Shown here one piece after another: positions 46,950 through 59,001 of a stretch of 64,000 nucleotides of DNA. The notes under the pieces are model-generated. The model had not been told where the DNA came from. It did no database searches and saw only the letters and a program-made list of their open reading frames with translations. The position numbers and the translations under genes are program-made. Numbering within the stretch: the first letter of the stretch is position 1; every line of letters begins with the position of its first letter. Source of the DNA: Anaeramoeba flamelloides (Eukaryota; Metamonada; Anaeramoebidae); the NCBI GenBank assembly GCA_027625915.1, contig JANTQA010000023.1, positions 12,090,001-12,154,000 on the forward strand. Reading direction: 5' to 3'.

Positions 46950-49900
46950 GTATGTGGTTTTATTTTGAAGGGATTTCTTTCTCCTTTAATTTTTTTTTTT
47001 TTATTTTTATATTTTTTCAGCACTTTTTCCTTCCCAATTTTTTTTTTTTTTCATTTCGATTTGAGGTGATATAATAACTGAACCGTCTTTTGTAACACCC
47101 TTCAAGTTTACTTCACTCTCTTTTTTTAAGTTTAGATCAAACTTCACCAAAAAGGAAGAAACTGAATTTTAGTCAACTCTTTTATTTTTTTTTCTTCTGT
47201 AATCATTCCAAAACAGAGAGAAATAAAAGCAATTCAGATCTTTTTGTCCACCCAATTACAATTTCCTTAAACTTTTTGAAGGTAATTCAATAGAAACTAC
47301 AAAAAATTTTTGAATTTCATTTAATATGCGAAATAAAATGAGAAGGTAATAGTCCTGGGTCTGGTTTTAAAATGATATTTTGGGGTTGCCTTTTGGAAAT
47401 AATTATGTACAAAAAATTATTTTGAAAAAAATTTACTTTTTTTTTTATGTAAAGAGTAAGATTACTTCACACTTGCATGAAAAAATAAAATTGAAAAAAA
47501 AAAAGTTAGATCAAACTACTCCGTTCATAAACCTTTCATCTTTAATCATAAAGTTTATTCACAATATAATTAATATTCCTGAACTTAACAATCTTGGAGT
47601 TATTGTATTTATTGTTGTAAGTATAACTACCTTTTTTAAAAATATCTAGTCAAGAAGAAAAAGTGAGTTGTGCAGTTAATTAATTCCAAATAAACTGAAG
47701 GATGAATTTTAGTTTAATTCAACTTGGAGATATTTACTTTGATAGATAATAACTAATAGCTTTGAAAATGTTGTACTCATCTAATAAAACTGCAATAGAA
47801 AAAAAATAACTGATGATAAATATTGAAAGTGTACGTAGAGTGCCGTAGAGTGCCTAGGTTTTCTTGAGGTTTTCTGTTTTATTTGTTAAATCTATCGATT
47901 TTACAAATAAACAGAAAACTCAAGAAAACCTAACGAAAAAATGTCCTAGGTTTATTTTTACTTTTTGAAATAAACCGAAAATTTACTAAAAATTCTGTTT
48001 ATTACAAAAATTAAAAATCATCATAACATTACCTGAAAGTAACCTAGGTTTTCCAGAATTCAAAAGAAGCTGTCTTTCTTTAATAGTCAAAATAATTGAT
48101 TATCCTATTTGAAAGATATTGATTAAATTTAAAATACTTTTAAAATATATGATAAAATAACCTTTTAACTGTGAAAAAAAAAAAAATTATTCAAATTTTT
48201 TACTTTTAAATTTGAAAAAAATATTAATAGAACCTGGAAAATTGAATTTTTCCGACTTTAATTATTAATTATCTTTCAAAAATAATTTTTGATCCAAGAT
48301 CTTTTATTAACCAATAGTGTTTATTCTAATTGAAGTTATCATAAAGTACAAATTTAGCAAATGTTTAATTTTTTTTTCAAAAACTTTTTTCAGGATCGTG
48401 AAGAGAAAATAGGTGAGTATCGATTTTCATCTTAGAAATAATAATGTGTTTGTCTTGGGATTTTTAAAGTATAAAGAAAAAAGAGAGACAACAGTACACT
48501 TACAAACCATTATTTTCCACCAAAATAAAGACGAACTTTTTTGTATTTGATAAGGTGTAAAATCTCTTTCAATCTTAGGTTACAGGCGAACTAAAAAAAA
48601 AAATATCCTACTAAATCCAATAGCAAATGCAAAAAAATATTCCACATCTTAAAATTGAAAAACAAAGTAAAAATAAGATTACCACAAAACCAAACTTACT
48701 TTTAATGCTATTTTCAGAAAGGAATTATTGTTTCTAAAAAGTTTGATCCATTTTTATCTTCATTTTTGAAAAGTACTAAATTCAACATATTTCTGAATTA
48801 TTTCCAAAAAAATTATTTTCTTTTAAAGAAGAAAGAAATCTTATTAGGTTTCTAAAGGAAGTGTGTAAAAGTACACACTAAAATTAAAACAACTAAGTTC
48901 TAGAATAACCCAGTAAAAAAAATCTACTTAATATCAAAAAAATTACAATAATTATTTTAAACTTGAAAAAAATATAAAATTTTTTTGATTTCAACATAGA
49001 TTTTAAATAATTTTTTTCTTTTTGTTTAACAAAAAAAAACATAAGAAAAAAAACCCCAAACAATCAAATTTAAAATTCTACAAACATACTTTTTTAAAAC
49101 CTGTAAAATTTCAATTTATAATCCAAACTAATACTTTTTAATTTGATTATTTTTAATCAATGAATAATAAAAATCTTAATTCTTTCAGTGAATTAGCAAC
49201 AACCCAAAGATTAAACACATCAATATGATTTATTATTATTTTCCAATTTTTTTAAAGAATTTTCAACTAAATAAAAAGAATTCAAATTATAAAATTCAAT
49301 AATAAAATAATAATAGATATTCCTTTTCAAATAACCGTTTTTAATAATAATATTTCGTTGTTTATACTCTTATTATTTAAAAAAGGAATATTACATAAAT
49401 CTTTTAAATTTCAAGAAATTTAATAAATATTTGTGAATAGAATAAATGATCAATTTTTTCAGATCTTCAAGGATTCAATATCTGATTTATTTTTCTTGTA
49501 TTTCTACAATAAAATTAAAGGTTCAAGGTTATTTGTTCCAAAAAAAAACTCTCAGAAATTACTAAAAGAGAGATTTCATCAAAAATAAAATTCTTTTTGC
49601 AAATTTTTCTTTTTTATTTTGATTCAAAAATCCAAACAAAAAAAGGATCAGATCTTTTGACTGAAAATTTATTGGGGGGAAAAGAACTCTTTTAAAAATG
49701 ATAACATCATTTCTCTAAATTTGATCAAAGTAGCTGATCGGACTTAATCATACACATGTGAAAATAGTTACTCTATTACCTTTTGGGAAAAAAAAATAAA
49801 TAATAGTTACTAGTCCCTTAAAAAAATAAAAAAAACATTTTTTTTTTATCTCTATTTTAAAATAAGTGAGCGAAAAGTTTTCATAAATGTTGTTCAAACT

Positions 49901-52900
49901 GTTTGGTTCATTAGTTTTAAGTAGTTTTGTTAAAACTATTTAAAAACTTTTAGTGCTCGCTTTTTTATAACGGTTGTATTAATTGTCCAAAAAAGTTTTT
50001 TTTCAATCGAAAAATATTTCTAAAGGAGGAAACTAAATTTGCAATAATCAAATTACCTTCTTATTTGTAAATATTTAATTATATACATGTGGTAAGAAGA
50101 TGAGTGTTCCTGAATATTTATGTTTATATGATTGATTCATTTATTGGTATTGTTTAAAAGACTACTATCTGTTTTAATTGTAAAATTTTACAAAAAAAAA
50201 TATTAATTTTCACATAAAATTCCTATAAATGCAAAATATTTCAAGGACTATTCATATTTTATGTTCTGTAGCGATTGAAATACCAATACCTTACCAATAA
50301 AAATGATTTAAAAGAATGACAATTAAAGGAAAGTAAAAATATTTCAAATATTTATAAGGTATTTCCAAAAAAGTGTGGCATTTTTTTTTACATTTCATAA
50401 AAAATCATCTTTGTTAGTGGAGGTATTCATTAATTCACGATACCAAATTAAGTTTAATATTTATACCGATTGGATCAATGACTATAGGTATTTATTTCAA
50501 AATATATTCATTGAAATATTTTCCAAGAAATGAAAAAAAAAATAACACTTTTTTTGGAGAAAACAATGTACGACCAATTTCAATAAAAAACGGAAATATG
50601 GAAAGAGTACAAATGTTTTTTTTCAATAATAAAATGCAGTTATATGTTTTCAATTCTATTGGAAAATTTGTTGAGATTAAAAAAGTTATGAAAAAGATTT
50701 TTTCGATCAAAAAGAAAATAATAAACACCAATTTTCACACAATAAAAAAAATCAGTTAAAGTCGAGATCAGAAAATTTAATATCTTTTATTTATGTAATA
50801 CAATGCTAAGAAACAAATTTAATTATTATCAAGAATCATTAAATGATAGTTAATGATTTTGGATATTTTGATATGTTTTTTGAAGATTGAGTTTAAAAGA
50901 GCTATTTTAAAATAAATTTGTCCCACTTTATTGGAAATAGCTTATATTTGAGAGATTTTAATAAGAAATAAACCATTTTTGAGTCAAAGGGGTCCAGTTG
51001 TTATGTGTTAATTGCATAAGTTTAAAGGGTTTTGAATGGAAAATTAGAAGAAAAAATTTATTTCGTAAATTTCAAAATTTTTATCATTTTTTCACATTTT
51101 TCTGTCTTTCTTTTTTTTTTCTCAAAAAGCTAAGTGTGATTTTTTTTTTATACTAATTGTTTTGAAAATTTTTTTTTTATTGAAAGATCAATAGTCACTA
51201 AGTAAAAGCTGGATATTCTAATGTTATTGAAACAGTGAGAATGATTGTAAAGAAATCATATTAATTTCTAATGGAATTTTATTTGGATCTTCAATTGGAG
51301 ATCAAAATGAACATTTTTGTTTTTCTCAATAGGGATGGAACTTAAGAATTTTGATTTTTCAATTTTTAAGAAAATAAACTCCATTTCACTCAAAGTGGCC
51401 CAGCCAAAAATGAAAAAGTCACTTTATTTTTAAGAATCAACCAAACTTAGATTGTTTAGAAATACGAGAAATAATAAACTTCTTATAAGAGTCCATAATT
51501 ATAAAAGAAAACCCGAACAAACCATAAATTTCAAAAAAAAAAAAATGTTAAAAAATTTTTTGGGCCTTTCATTGGAACATCTCGAGCAAAATTCTCAATT
51601 TCTTTAGGAAATTAAAATTGTTGATAATAAGATTTTTTACTTGTAAATGTATGAATTTTAAAAGAACATACAAAGCTTAACTTTTCTTAATGTTTATTTG
51701 GTTTTTCAAACATTTTTTTTTTCAAAGTTAATTTTTAAAAAAAAAATAAAAAAGAAAAGAAAAAAAAAAAAAAAAAAGCAAAAAACAAAAAAAACAAAAT
51801 TTTACAAAATGAGAAAAAATGATTTTGATCTAAAAATTGAAAATTTTAGTTTGATAAGAGTAATGAATTAAACTCATAGAATGTCTTCCATTTCTTCAAT
51901 AAAACTGGGCCCCTTTGACTGAAAAAGAGTTTATATTGATTGATTAGATTTATTTAATACTTATATCAACTATCCTTTGATGTTTATTATTCTACTTATT
52001 TCTTATTTGTTCTTCAAAGGTCAATTCTAAAAAAAAATTGATATTTGAAAAATTTTTTTGATACCCCCCTTTGAAAGAAACAAAGTTCATTTGTTGATCA
52101 TAATATTCAATGAATTCTCGAACCAAACAATGAAAATTCTAAATTCATTTTTTTTTTTTTTTTTGATATTGTACTTGGTTATATCCAAATAATTTTCTAG
52201 TATATTGATACTTCTTTCAAAATAAACTGTATGGTGATTGAAAATAATTTGGATACTCCCTGTGCAATAAATTTTCAAATCAAGATCTAATTTTTATATT
52301 AGTTTTATTTCCTTGAAATTAAATATTACAGAACAAATAAATAAATAAATACAAATATGACTAATCGTATAAATTTTTTGATTTTTTTTTTTTTTTTAAT
52401 TTTAATAATAGTTCTTGAGAATCTTTGTTGTTCTCTTGACAATATATGTAACTATTTTATCAAAATAAATAGAACAGAATCCATTATTTCTCAATCGATT
52501 GTAAAAAAGTTGTTGAAACTGATCTCTGAAAAGTCGAAAATAATAAATTCAACCACTTTAATTACTATAATACATTTTTTTATTAAACTATGTTCAAACA
52601 ACTTTTCACCAAGAATTATTTTATTACATATTGGAGTTATTGATACATTATATTGTTATTTAATTGGTTATAATAAAAATTCAAATATTGATGAAAATGA
52701 AAATATAGGAGAAAAAAAAACAAAGAAAAATGAAATTGACCAAGGGAAAAGGCAAAACGAAAAGAAAAAAGAAGTAAAAGAAAATAAAAAAGAACTAAAA
52801 GAAGATAAAAAAGAACTAAAAAGGAAGAAAAAGGAACAAGTAAAAGAAAATAAAAAAGTACAAGTCAAAGAAGAGAAAAAACAAAATAATAATAATAATT

Positions 52901-55900
52901 CAAAAATTGATATTGAAAATGAAATTAATGCTGAAAAAGAAACAGAGAAAAATGAAATTGGAAAAGGGAAAAGGGAAAACGAAAAGAAAAAAGATCTAAA
53001 AAAAAATAAGGAAAAAGAAAAAAACAAAAAAAATGCCCATCGATTTTTTAATAATAAATTTAATTATTTTCAAATTGAAAGTTTTGAACTTTCTTCGATT
53101 TTTAAATTTTTACTTTATATATTACCCGAATTACCAAAAGAGGAATTTCCGAAAGAAATAAATGAAAAAGTCTTTAAAAATAATTCTAATGTTAATTCCA
53201 ATGATAAGGAAAAAAATAATATGATAAAATCAAAAATAACTTTGAAAAGCAAATTATATAATTCTTTAAAAACAGAAAATACAACGCAAAAAGAAGAAGA
53301 ATTAACAAATAAAAAAGAGGAATATTTAAAAATATGGGAAAAAAACAATCAATTTTTTTTTATTGAAATAATTACCAAACTTTTCCCAATAATAACTCAT
53401 ATTTCAATTGAGTCATTAAATTATGATTTAAAATTGAATTGCCTATCAATTATTTTTACTGTTCTGTACTATTCAAAAATTGAAATACTAAGAAAATATT
53501 TACAAACAGAAGAAATTGTAAGAGTAATTTCAAATTTATTTGATGTTAGTGAAAAGAATTTTATTATATTTGGTCTTGGAATAAAAATAGGATCTCTTTT
53601 AATTGAAAAATTGCCAGAATTGTTTATTGTTAACTTTATTCGGGAAGGTGTAGTAAAGGAAGTTCGGAAATTAAGACAATATTTTACAAATCAAAACCAA
53701 TCAAATTCAAGATCAACAAATACTGATAAAAAGGGTAAGCATATCAAAAAACAACAAGCCAGTCGTGGAGCAATAAAAGGTCATGGTAGCAGTAGTGGCG
53801 GTGATAAAACAATAAACAAAAAAAATAAATCAAACCAATCAACAAAAAAAAATCAAAAAAAAAAACAAAGCAAACAAAAAGTAGAGAAAAGTAAAAAAAA
53901 AAATTTCTTTTTTCGTAAAAAAAAAAAAAAAAAAAAAAAAACTGAAGTAATTGAAAAAGTAACAAGTAAGAAAAGAAATTCAAATATTAAAATAGGAATT
54001 AAAATTGATCAAAAAATATTAAATAAGTGGATTCTTCACATTACTTATAAATTTTTAAAATCTATATATTCACATAAAAAAATAGAAAATAATTTAAAAA
54101 ATCAATTTAAAAATTTAGAAAAGTTATGTGATTCTTTAGAAAAAATTGATGATGAAAAAGAAAAATTTAATATATTATTACAATTATCACATTTTTTTCA
54201 AAATGAATCACAAATCTCAATTTTGGAATTAAAAGATAGTAAAATACTCCAAACATTAATAAATTATTTAATAAATGCGAATTTAAGTGACGAAATAATT
54301 TTGACAAGATTCGTTAATTTTGTTAATGCATTTTTTTTTCATAAAAATAGCAAAGGCACTAAAAATGATAATAGCCCAATTCCGATTATTATTTTAATTA
54401 CAAAATTACAAAATTTGTTCAATAGAATTGAAAATTTCCCATTACTGAATTCAGTGCTGCACAAGAAACTATCCTTTCTTGAAAAGGGGGTTCCTGTTGA
54501 ATTTGAAATTGATCCAAATGAAAAAACATTGCATAATATCAATGGTACTAGAATAATAATTGATTACCAAACTTCAATGAGTTCATTAGAACGTTTCCTA
54601 TGGTCAAAGGTGAAACATAAAAAAGATAGGTCGGTTCCGGGTAATCAAAATTACTTATCTACACATAAAAAGTATATTTATGAGGAAGATGAAAGATATG
54701 AGCAAGTGAATGAAATTCACATTGAAGAAGGGGGGGAGAAAAAGAAAAAGGGGGGGAGAAACCAGAAAGTAGATCGGGGAAAGGCAGAAGATAATAAAAA
54801 ACAAATAGAGGGTGGTGAAGGAGAAAAAAGTGATCGAAAGGGTGAAGAGGAAATGGAAGGGGAAAAATCAAATAGAAAAGATGAAAAGGAAGGCGGGGGT
54901 GACAATGAGAAAGATGAAAAAAACAACAATGAAATGGAGAAAGAATATGAAAAGGGAGAAGAAGAAAAGGAAGGAGAAAAATCAAATAGAAAAGATGAAA
55001 AGGAAGATGGTGATGATGAAAAGGAAGATGGAAAAAAAAAAGATGATAAAAAAGAAAACAAAGATGAAAAAGAAAAAAAAGAAGAAGAAAGTGTTGATGA
55101 AAAAGAAACTCCAAAAACATTTTTTGATGAAATTATGGAAATTATTATTAATAAAAAAATTGAAGAAGAAAAATTAAATAAGAATTTAATTACAAAAAAA
55201 GAAAAATTAGAAATAAAAAATAATTTAAAAAAAGAACAAGTTGTTGAGGTAATTAAATTAATGATACCCGATATTTCTGATCGTGAAATCTTTCAAATGA
55301 CTGAATTATTTAAAAAGGAGCAACATATTACTTTTGTCGAAGAAAAATCAAATAATAAAAAGCAGTCAACAGAAAGTGATAATACCGAAAAAAATCAAAT
55401 CAGAAGAAAAAAAATTGAGTTCCTTGCTGATGAATTACAAAAAATAATTCTCCAACAAAGAACAAAAAAAACACAGAAAAGGAAAAAGAAAAGGAAAAGG
55501 AAAGAAAAAAAGGTGGGGAATGGAAATGAGAAAGAAATGGAGAAGGGGGGAGAAAACAAAAAGGGTGAGGAAATTGAAAAGGAGAGAGAGGAGGTATTTT
55601 TGGTCACATATGAGGAATTAGAAGATGCGATAAATTCAATGTTGTTTGGAATCGAAATTTTTTCAAACCAACAATTAATTGATTTTTTAATTTACGAAAC
55701 GAATTTTAAATTATATCCTCATTTGAAAAAAAGAAATTCAAAACGTGAACCTAAATCGGAATTATCGAAATTCTTTGGATCATCAATTAAGCAGCGAAAT
55801 TCCAAAAAAAAAAAAAACAAAAAAAGTAATTTTTTTAAATTTTCCAAGTTTAAAAATAAAAATATAAAAAATATTGATAAGAAAATAATTAATTTAAAAA

Positions 55901-57164
55901 TACCGCATGGCATTTATCTTTCATTAAACGGAAGGAAATTATTTTATCAAAGTAATTGTTTCCAGCAATTATTTAAAACATGGTACTACAGTCAACAAAA
56001 TAGATATGATAACAATTCAAAATCACAATTGATATCCGAAAAAAAATTAAAATTTAAAGTAAAATATAGAAGAATTAATCCAAAAAATAAAAAAGAATTA
56101 TTCTTAGAAAATAAATATAATTACCCATATAAATTTAATGAAATAATATATTTTAATCTCAAAAATTTAAATTTTAAAAATCAAAGAAATGAATTAGTTA
56201 AATTTATATTAAAAAAAAGAAATATTTTAAATGATCTAATAAAAACTCACAAAAGAAAAAATAATAATATCATGAAAAATATTTTTAATTTTTTATTAAT
56301 AATTTTTGCTATAATTCGATATTGGGAGATATTACGATCATTTTCCACCAGTCAAATTTATAATCAAAAGAATGTTCCGAATCAGAAATTTAACCAAAAT
56401 CGGAATAAAAATAAGAATAATGAAAAGGATAAAAAAATTAATAAAGATAATATAAAAAAGGGCAATATTGAAAGAGGAAAAGAAACTGATAATGAGCATG
56501 GGGAAAATGAAAATATCAATACCACTGGAAATAATCGAAATCTAAAAAATGGAAATGAAAATGACAAGAACAAAGTTAATAAAAATGATAGTGAAAATGG
56601 AATTGGAATTGGAATCGAAAATGAAAATGAAAATAAATTCCCAATTTTATCATCTTGTCCAGAAATTTTAATTAAAAATTTATTTTTAGATCGTCTACAA
56701 TATAAAATTATTCGGCAATTCGAAATATTGCCTAATTTGATTTTCGATATTATTCCAAAATGGATCATTATTTTATTACTTTCAGATTTTTCATTCTTAA
56801 TCCCCTTTAAATCAAAAAAAGATTTTTTCCAATATTCTTCTTTGGGGATGCTTAGATGCATTGAAAAAATAAAAAATACAAAAGAAAAGTCTTTGAAAAA
56901 AATGGTTAATTTCAAAATTAAAAGAATACCAAGATTTAAAGTTAGAATTTCAAGAAAATACATTTTAAAAAATGCATTAAAGGTGTTTTCATATCAACAA
57001 ATATTTGAACAATCAATTCTTGAAGTTGAGTATTTTAATGAAAAGGGTACAGGCTCTGGTCCAACACAAGAATTTTTTTATTTAGTTAGTCAAGAATTAA
57101 GAAATCCAAATTTAAATTTTTGGTATAATCCAAATTATAAAAACGAAAGTAATCAACAAAAAAT

Positions 57165-57195
<31 letters not shown>

Positions 57196-58212
57196 AATAA
57201 TAAGAATAAAAATAAAAATAAAAATAAAAATAAAAATAATAATAATAATAAAGATTGGAATGAGAATGATTATGATGATGATAACAATGTTAAAAGCAAA
57301 ATTGTTTCTCCCACTTTTGGATTATTTCCAAACCCTATTAATTTAAAAAAAGATAATTCCATTATATTAAAATATTTTAAGTTTTTAGGATCTTTCGTTG
57401 CGAGAGCAATAATGGACCAAAGAATTTGTGATCTGCCCTTTTCAGAGTTATTTTTTAAATACATTACTGGGAATAAGCCAGAATTTTCTGATTTGAAAAT
57501 TATAAACCCTTCTGTAGCTACATTTTTAAATGAGTTTATTCAGATTATTAAAAGAAAGGAAAAGGGCGAAAAAAATATCTTATATAGGGGTGTGGAAATA
57601 AAAGATCTGTATTTAAATTTTACCCTTCCCGGTTTCCCAGAGATTGAATTAGTTGAAGATGGTAAAAATAAAATTGTCAAATTGTCAAATCTCAATCAAT
57701 ATGTAAATTTAGTTTTTAATTATTATTTAAATATCGGTATATCTAAGCAAATTCGACGTTTTATTCATGGCTTCAATCAAGTTTTTCAAATAACAAACCT
57801 GAGAGTTTTTTCCTTCAAGGAATTTAATCATTTGATTAATGGGCAAACAGAAAAATGGGACCAAAAAATATTAAGTTCTCAAATGTTATTTAAGCATGGC
57901 TATGATCAGAAAAGTCGATCTGTTTTAAATTTAATTCAGGTGCTTTGCGAATTCACTGAAGAGGAGCAAAATTTGTTCATTAGATTCGTTACAGGTAGTC
58001 CAAGATTGCCCGCTGGTGGTATCAGTAATTTAAATCCAAAATTAACTATTGTGAAGAGTGTACATTCAGGTTCAACGCCAGACATGATTTTACCAACAGC
58101 TATGACCTGCCATCATTATTTCGTTTTGCCAGACTATTCTTCAAAAAAAATTTTAAAAGAAAGGTTAAAAACTGCAATTGTAAACCAGTCGATCGGTTTC
58201 TTTTTATCTTAA
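46400..58212 (+). CDS. HECT-type E3 ubiquitin ligase, UFD4/TRIP12 family
   Basis: CDS is join(46400..46949,52412..58212), 2116 aa. UFD4/TRIP12 ligases attach ubiquitin to ubiquitin-fusion and other substrates for proteasomal degradation. The armadillo-like N-terminus (from residue 1, including QQYCYRCFINIVERFPEISR and LTHKNAGLVLTSGGVHASLS) matches TRIP12. It continues across the junction as NATNDEK|VLENLCCSLDNICNYF, matching TRIP12 around SVESTCLCFARLVDNF, so the 5462-nt intron is required. Long Lys/Glu/Asn-rich insertions lie at about 273-392, 610-695, 946-1080, 1206-1233 and 1506-1593, and a poly-Asn insertion (about 1766-1803) sits in the HECT N-lobe. The HECT domain is about 1690-2116, with YFNEKGTGSGPTQEFFYLVS, VTGSPRLPAGG and the active-site Cys2083 in TAMTCHHYF, ending LPDYSS and a short C-tail. 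Residues diagnostic of activity are intact. The gene starts at the first ATG; a further 5' exon cannot be excluded. Confidence 0.92.
47480..47772 (-). repeat. Inverted repeat flanking HECT exon 1, right arm
   Basis: Reverse-complement partner of 45841-46134. The near-identical core runs from TTAGATCAAACTACTCCGTT to GCTTTGAAAATGTT; similarity fades into A-rich sequence at its left edge. The spacer between the arms is about 1.35 kb. Confidence 0.88.
47828..48075. repeat. Foldback repeat M9 in HECT intron
   Basis: It starts with GTACGTAGAGTGCCGTAGAG and TGCCTAGG. ACAGAAAACTCAAGAAAACC then recurs as an inverted copy of GGTTTTCTTGAGGTTTTCTG. The same units occur in the other M9 loci. Confidence 0.7.
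48588..49839 (+). repeat. Long direct repeat, copy 2 (empty site)
   Basis: It is collinear with about 44320-45779 and lacks the M6 insertion. Within the HECT gene it is intronic, whereas copy 1 is upstream of the gene. Confidence 0.8.
50357..50942 (+). mobile_element. MITE family M1, copy 3 (586 bp)
   Basis: The ends AGGTATTTCCAAAAAAGTGT and TTGGAAATAGCT are flanked by TA. The orientation matches the two other copies. A 93-residue ORF within it (50478-50759) translates repeat DNA and is not a gene. Confidence 0.88.
50970..52090. mobile_element. MITE-like element family M3, split by M2
   Basis: The left part (AATAAACCATTTTTGAGTCA onward) and right part (from TTGATTGATTAGATTTATTT to GAAAGAAACAAAGTTCATT) together match the uninterrupted copy at 4577-5117. 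The 51377-51931 element sits between them. Confidence 0.72.
51377..51931 (+). mobile_element. MITE family M2, copy 2, nested in M3
   Basis: It starts AACTCCATTTCACTCAAAGT and ends CCCCTTTGACTGAAAAAGAG(TT), with TA on both sides. It is 555 bp and shares its interior with 9358-9926. Confidence 0.8.
52412..58212 (+). CDS. HECT ligase gene, exon 2 (armadillo end, linkers, HECT domain)
   Basis: A single 5.8-kb exon encodes residues 184-2116. In-frame sequence upstream of 52412 is Phe/Ile-rich intron with a T-run and TAATAG, so the ATG at 52357 is not a start. The antisense strand shows many Phe/Ser-rich shadow ORFs because of the Lys/Glu codon bias. AATAAA lies at 58243. Confidence 0.92.
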
Positions 58213-58959
58213 TTTATTATATCTGTGTGTTTGTATATAATTAATAAATTTATTTTTGTTATTAATTATTACAAAACGATTATTACTTTTTTATCTTCAA
58301 TCTTTTGGAATTTTTTTTTTAGACTTTTTTCTAAATTGGTGTATTAATATTGTAAATAAACCAATTAAAAAATTTTGAGCACATCCAAAATTAACAAAAA
58401 AAAAAAATCCTAATTTCTCACATATCTGGAATTTTATTATTAAATCGCATTTAATTTACTCAATAGTACTTTTTTAATAAAAATAATCTTTTTAATTCGA
58501 ATCAAAATAAAAATAAAAAAATAATAATGTAGGTCTTCGAAATAATGAAATGTACATTACGGAAATATTAATTTTTATTTTTCTTGAAAAACATTCAATA
58601 ATAGAATTACCAACTTTTTCAGTTGGAAAATTTAAATGGTTTATTTTATTCTAACCAACCAAAATTATACCACCAAATTTTAAATGAATAATAAACGAAA
58701 AAACTAAAAAAAAAAAAAACTCATCAAATCAGTTTTCATAATTTCAATGATGTTAGAATTCTATATAAAATTGTGTTTTAGTATAAATCAATACAAATTT
58801 AAAGATAAGGTGTATATTTTTGGTATTTTTTAGTAAATTCAAATAAATGAGAACAAAAGGAAGAAACTTGCTTCAAAAATTTAATCGTTTTTTCAGCTGT
58901 TCCTCGTATTCTTCATGATTTTTTTATTAACAAAAGAAAAAGAAAAGATTTTTTTCAGT

Positions 58960-59000
58960 GAAACGAAGATTGTTGTTTAATAAACAACAATCTTAGTTTC
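58960..59000. repeat. 41-bp near-perfect palindrome
   Basis: GAAACGAAGATTGTTGTTTA is followed by one A and then its reverse complement with a single mismatch. It could extrude as a cruciform. It abuts the M7 element that starts at about 59002. Confidence 0.85.
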
Positions 59001-59001
59001 A

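Larger units (their letters stand above)
46950..52411 (+). other. Giant 5462-nt intron of the HECT ligase gene
   Basis: Donor is GTATGTGG and acceptor TTTTAATAATAG. It contains the right inverted-repeat arm, an M9 repeat, the second long direct repeat, an M1 element and an M3 element carrying a nested M2. Together these fill about half of it. A possible 19-nt cassette exon lies at 48394-48412. Confidence 0.88.

Noticed and set aside
49862-49975. Loose inverted repeat around AGTGAGCGAAAAGTTTT
   Set aside because: The arms match imperfectly with gaps, and in DNA this AT-rich such pairing is expected by chance more often than in the cases listed.
52357-52411. ATG at 52357 as start of an independent HECT protein
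   Set aside because: The in-frame stretch is Phe/Ile-rich intron with a T-run and a TAATAG acceptor. Joining to exon 1 at 46949 restores the armadillo region of the UFD4/TRIP12 family.
54659-55177. Overlapping antisense and other-frame ORFs rich in Phe, Ser, Leu or Lys
   Set aside because: They are shadows of the Lys/Glu-rich linker of the HECT ligase and have no independent support.
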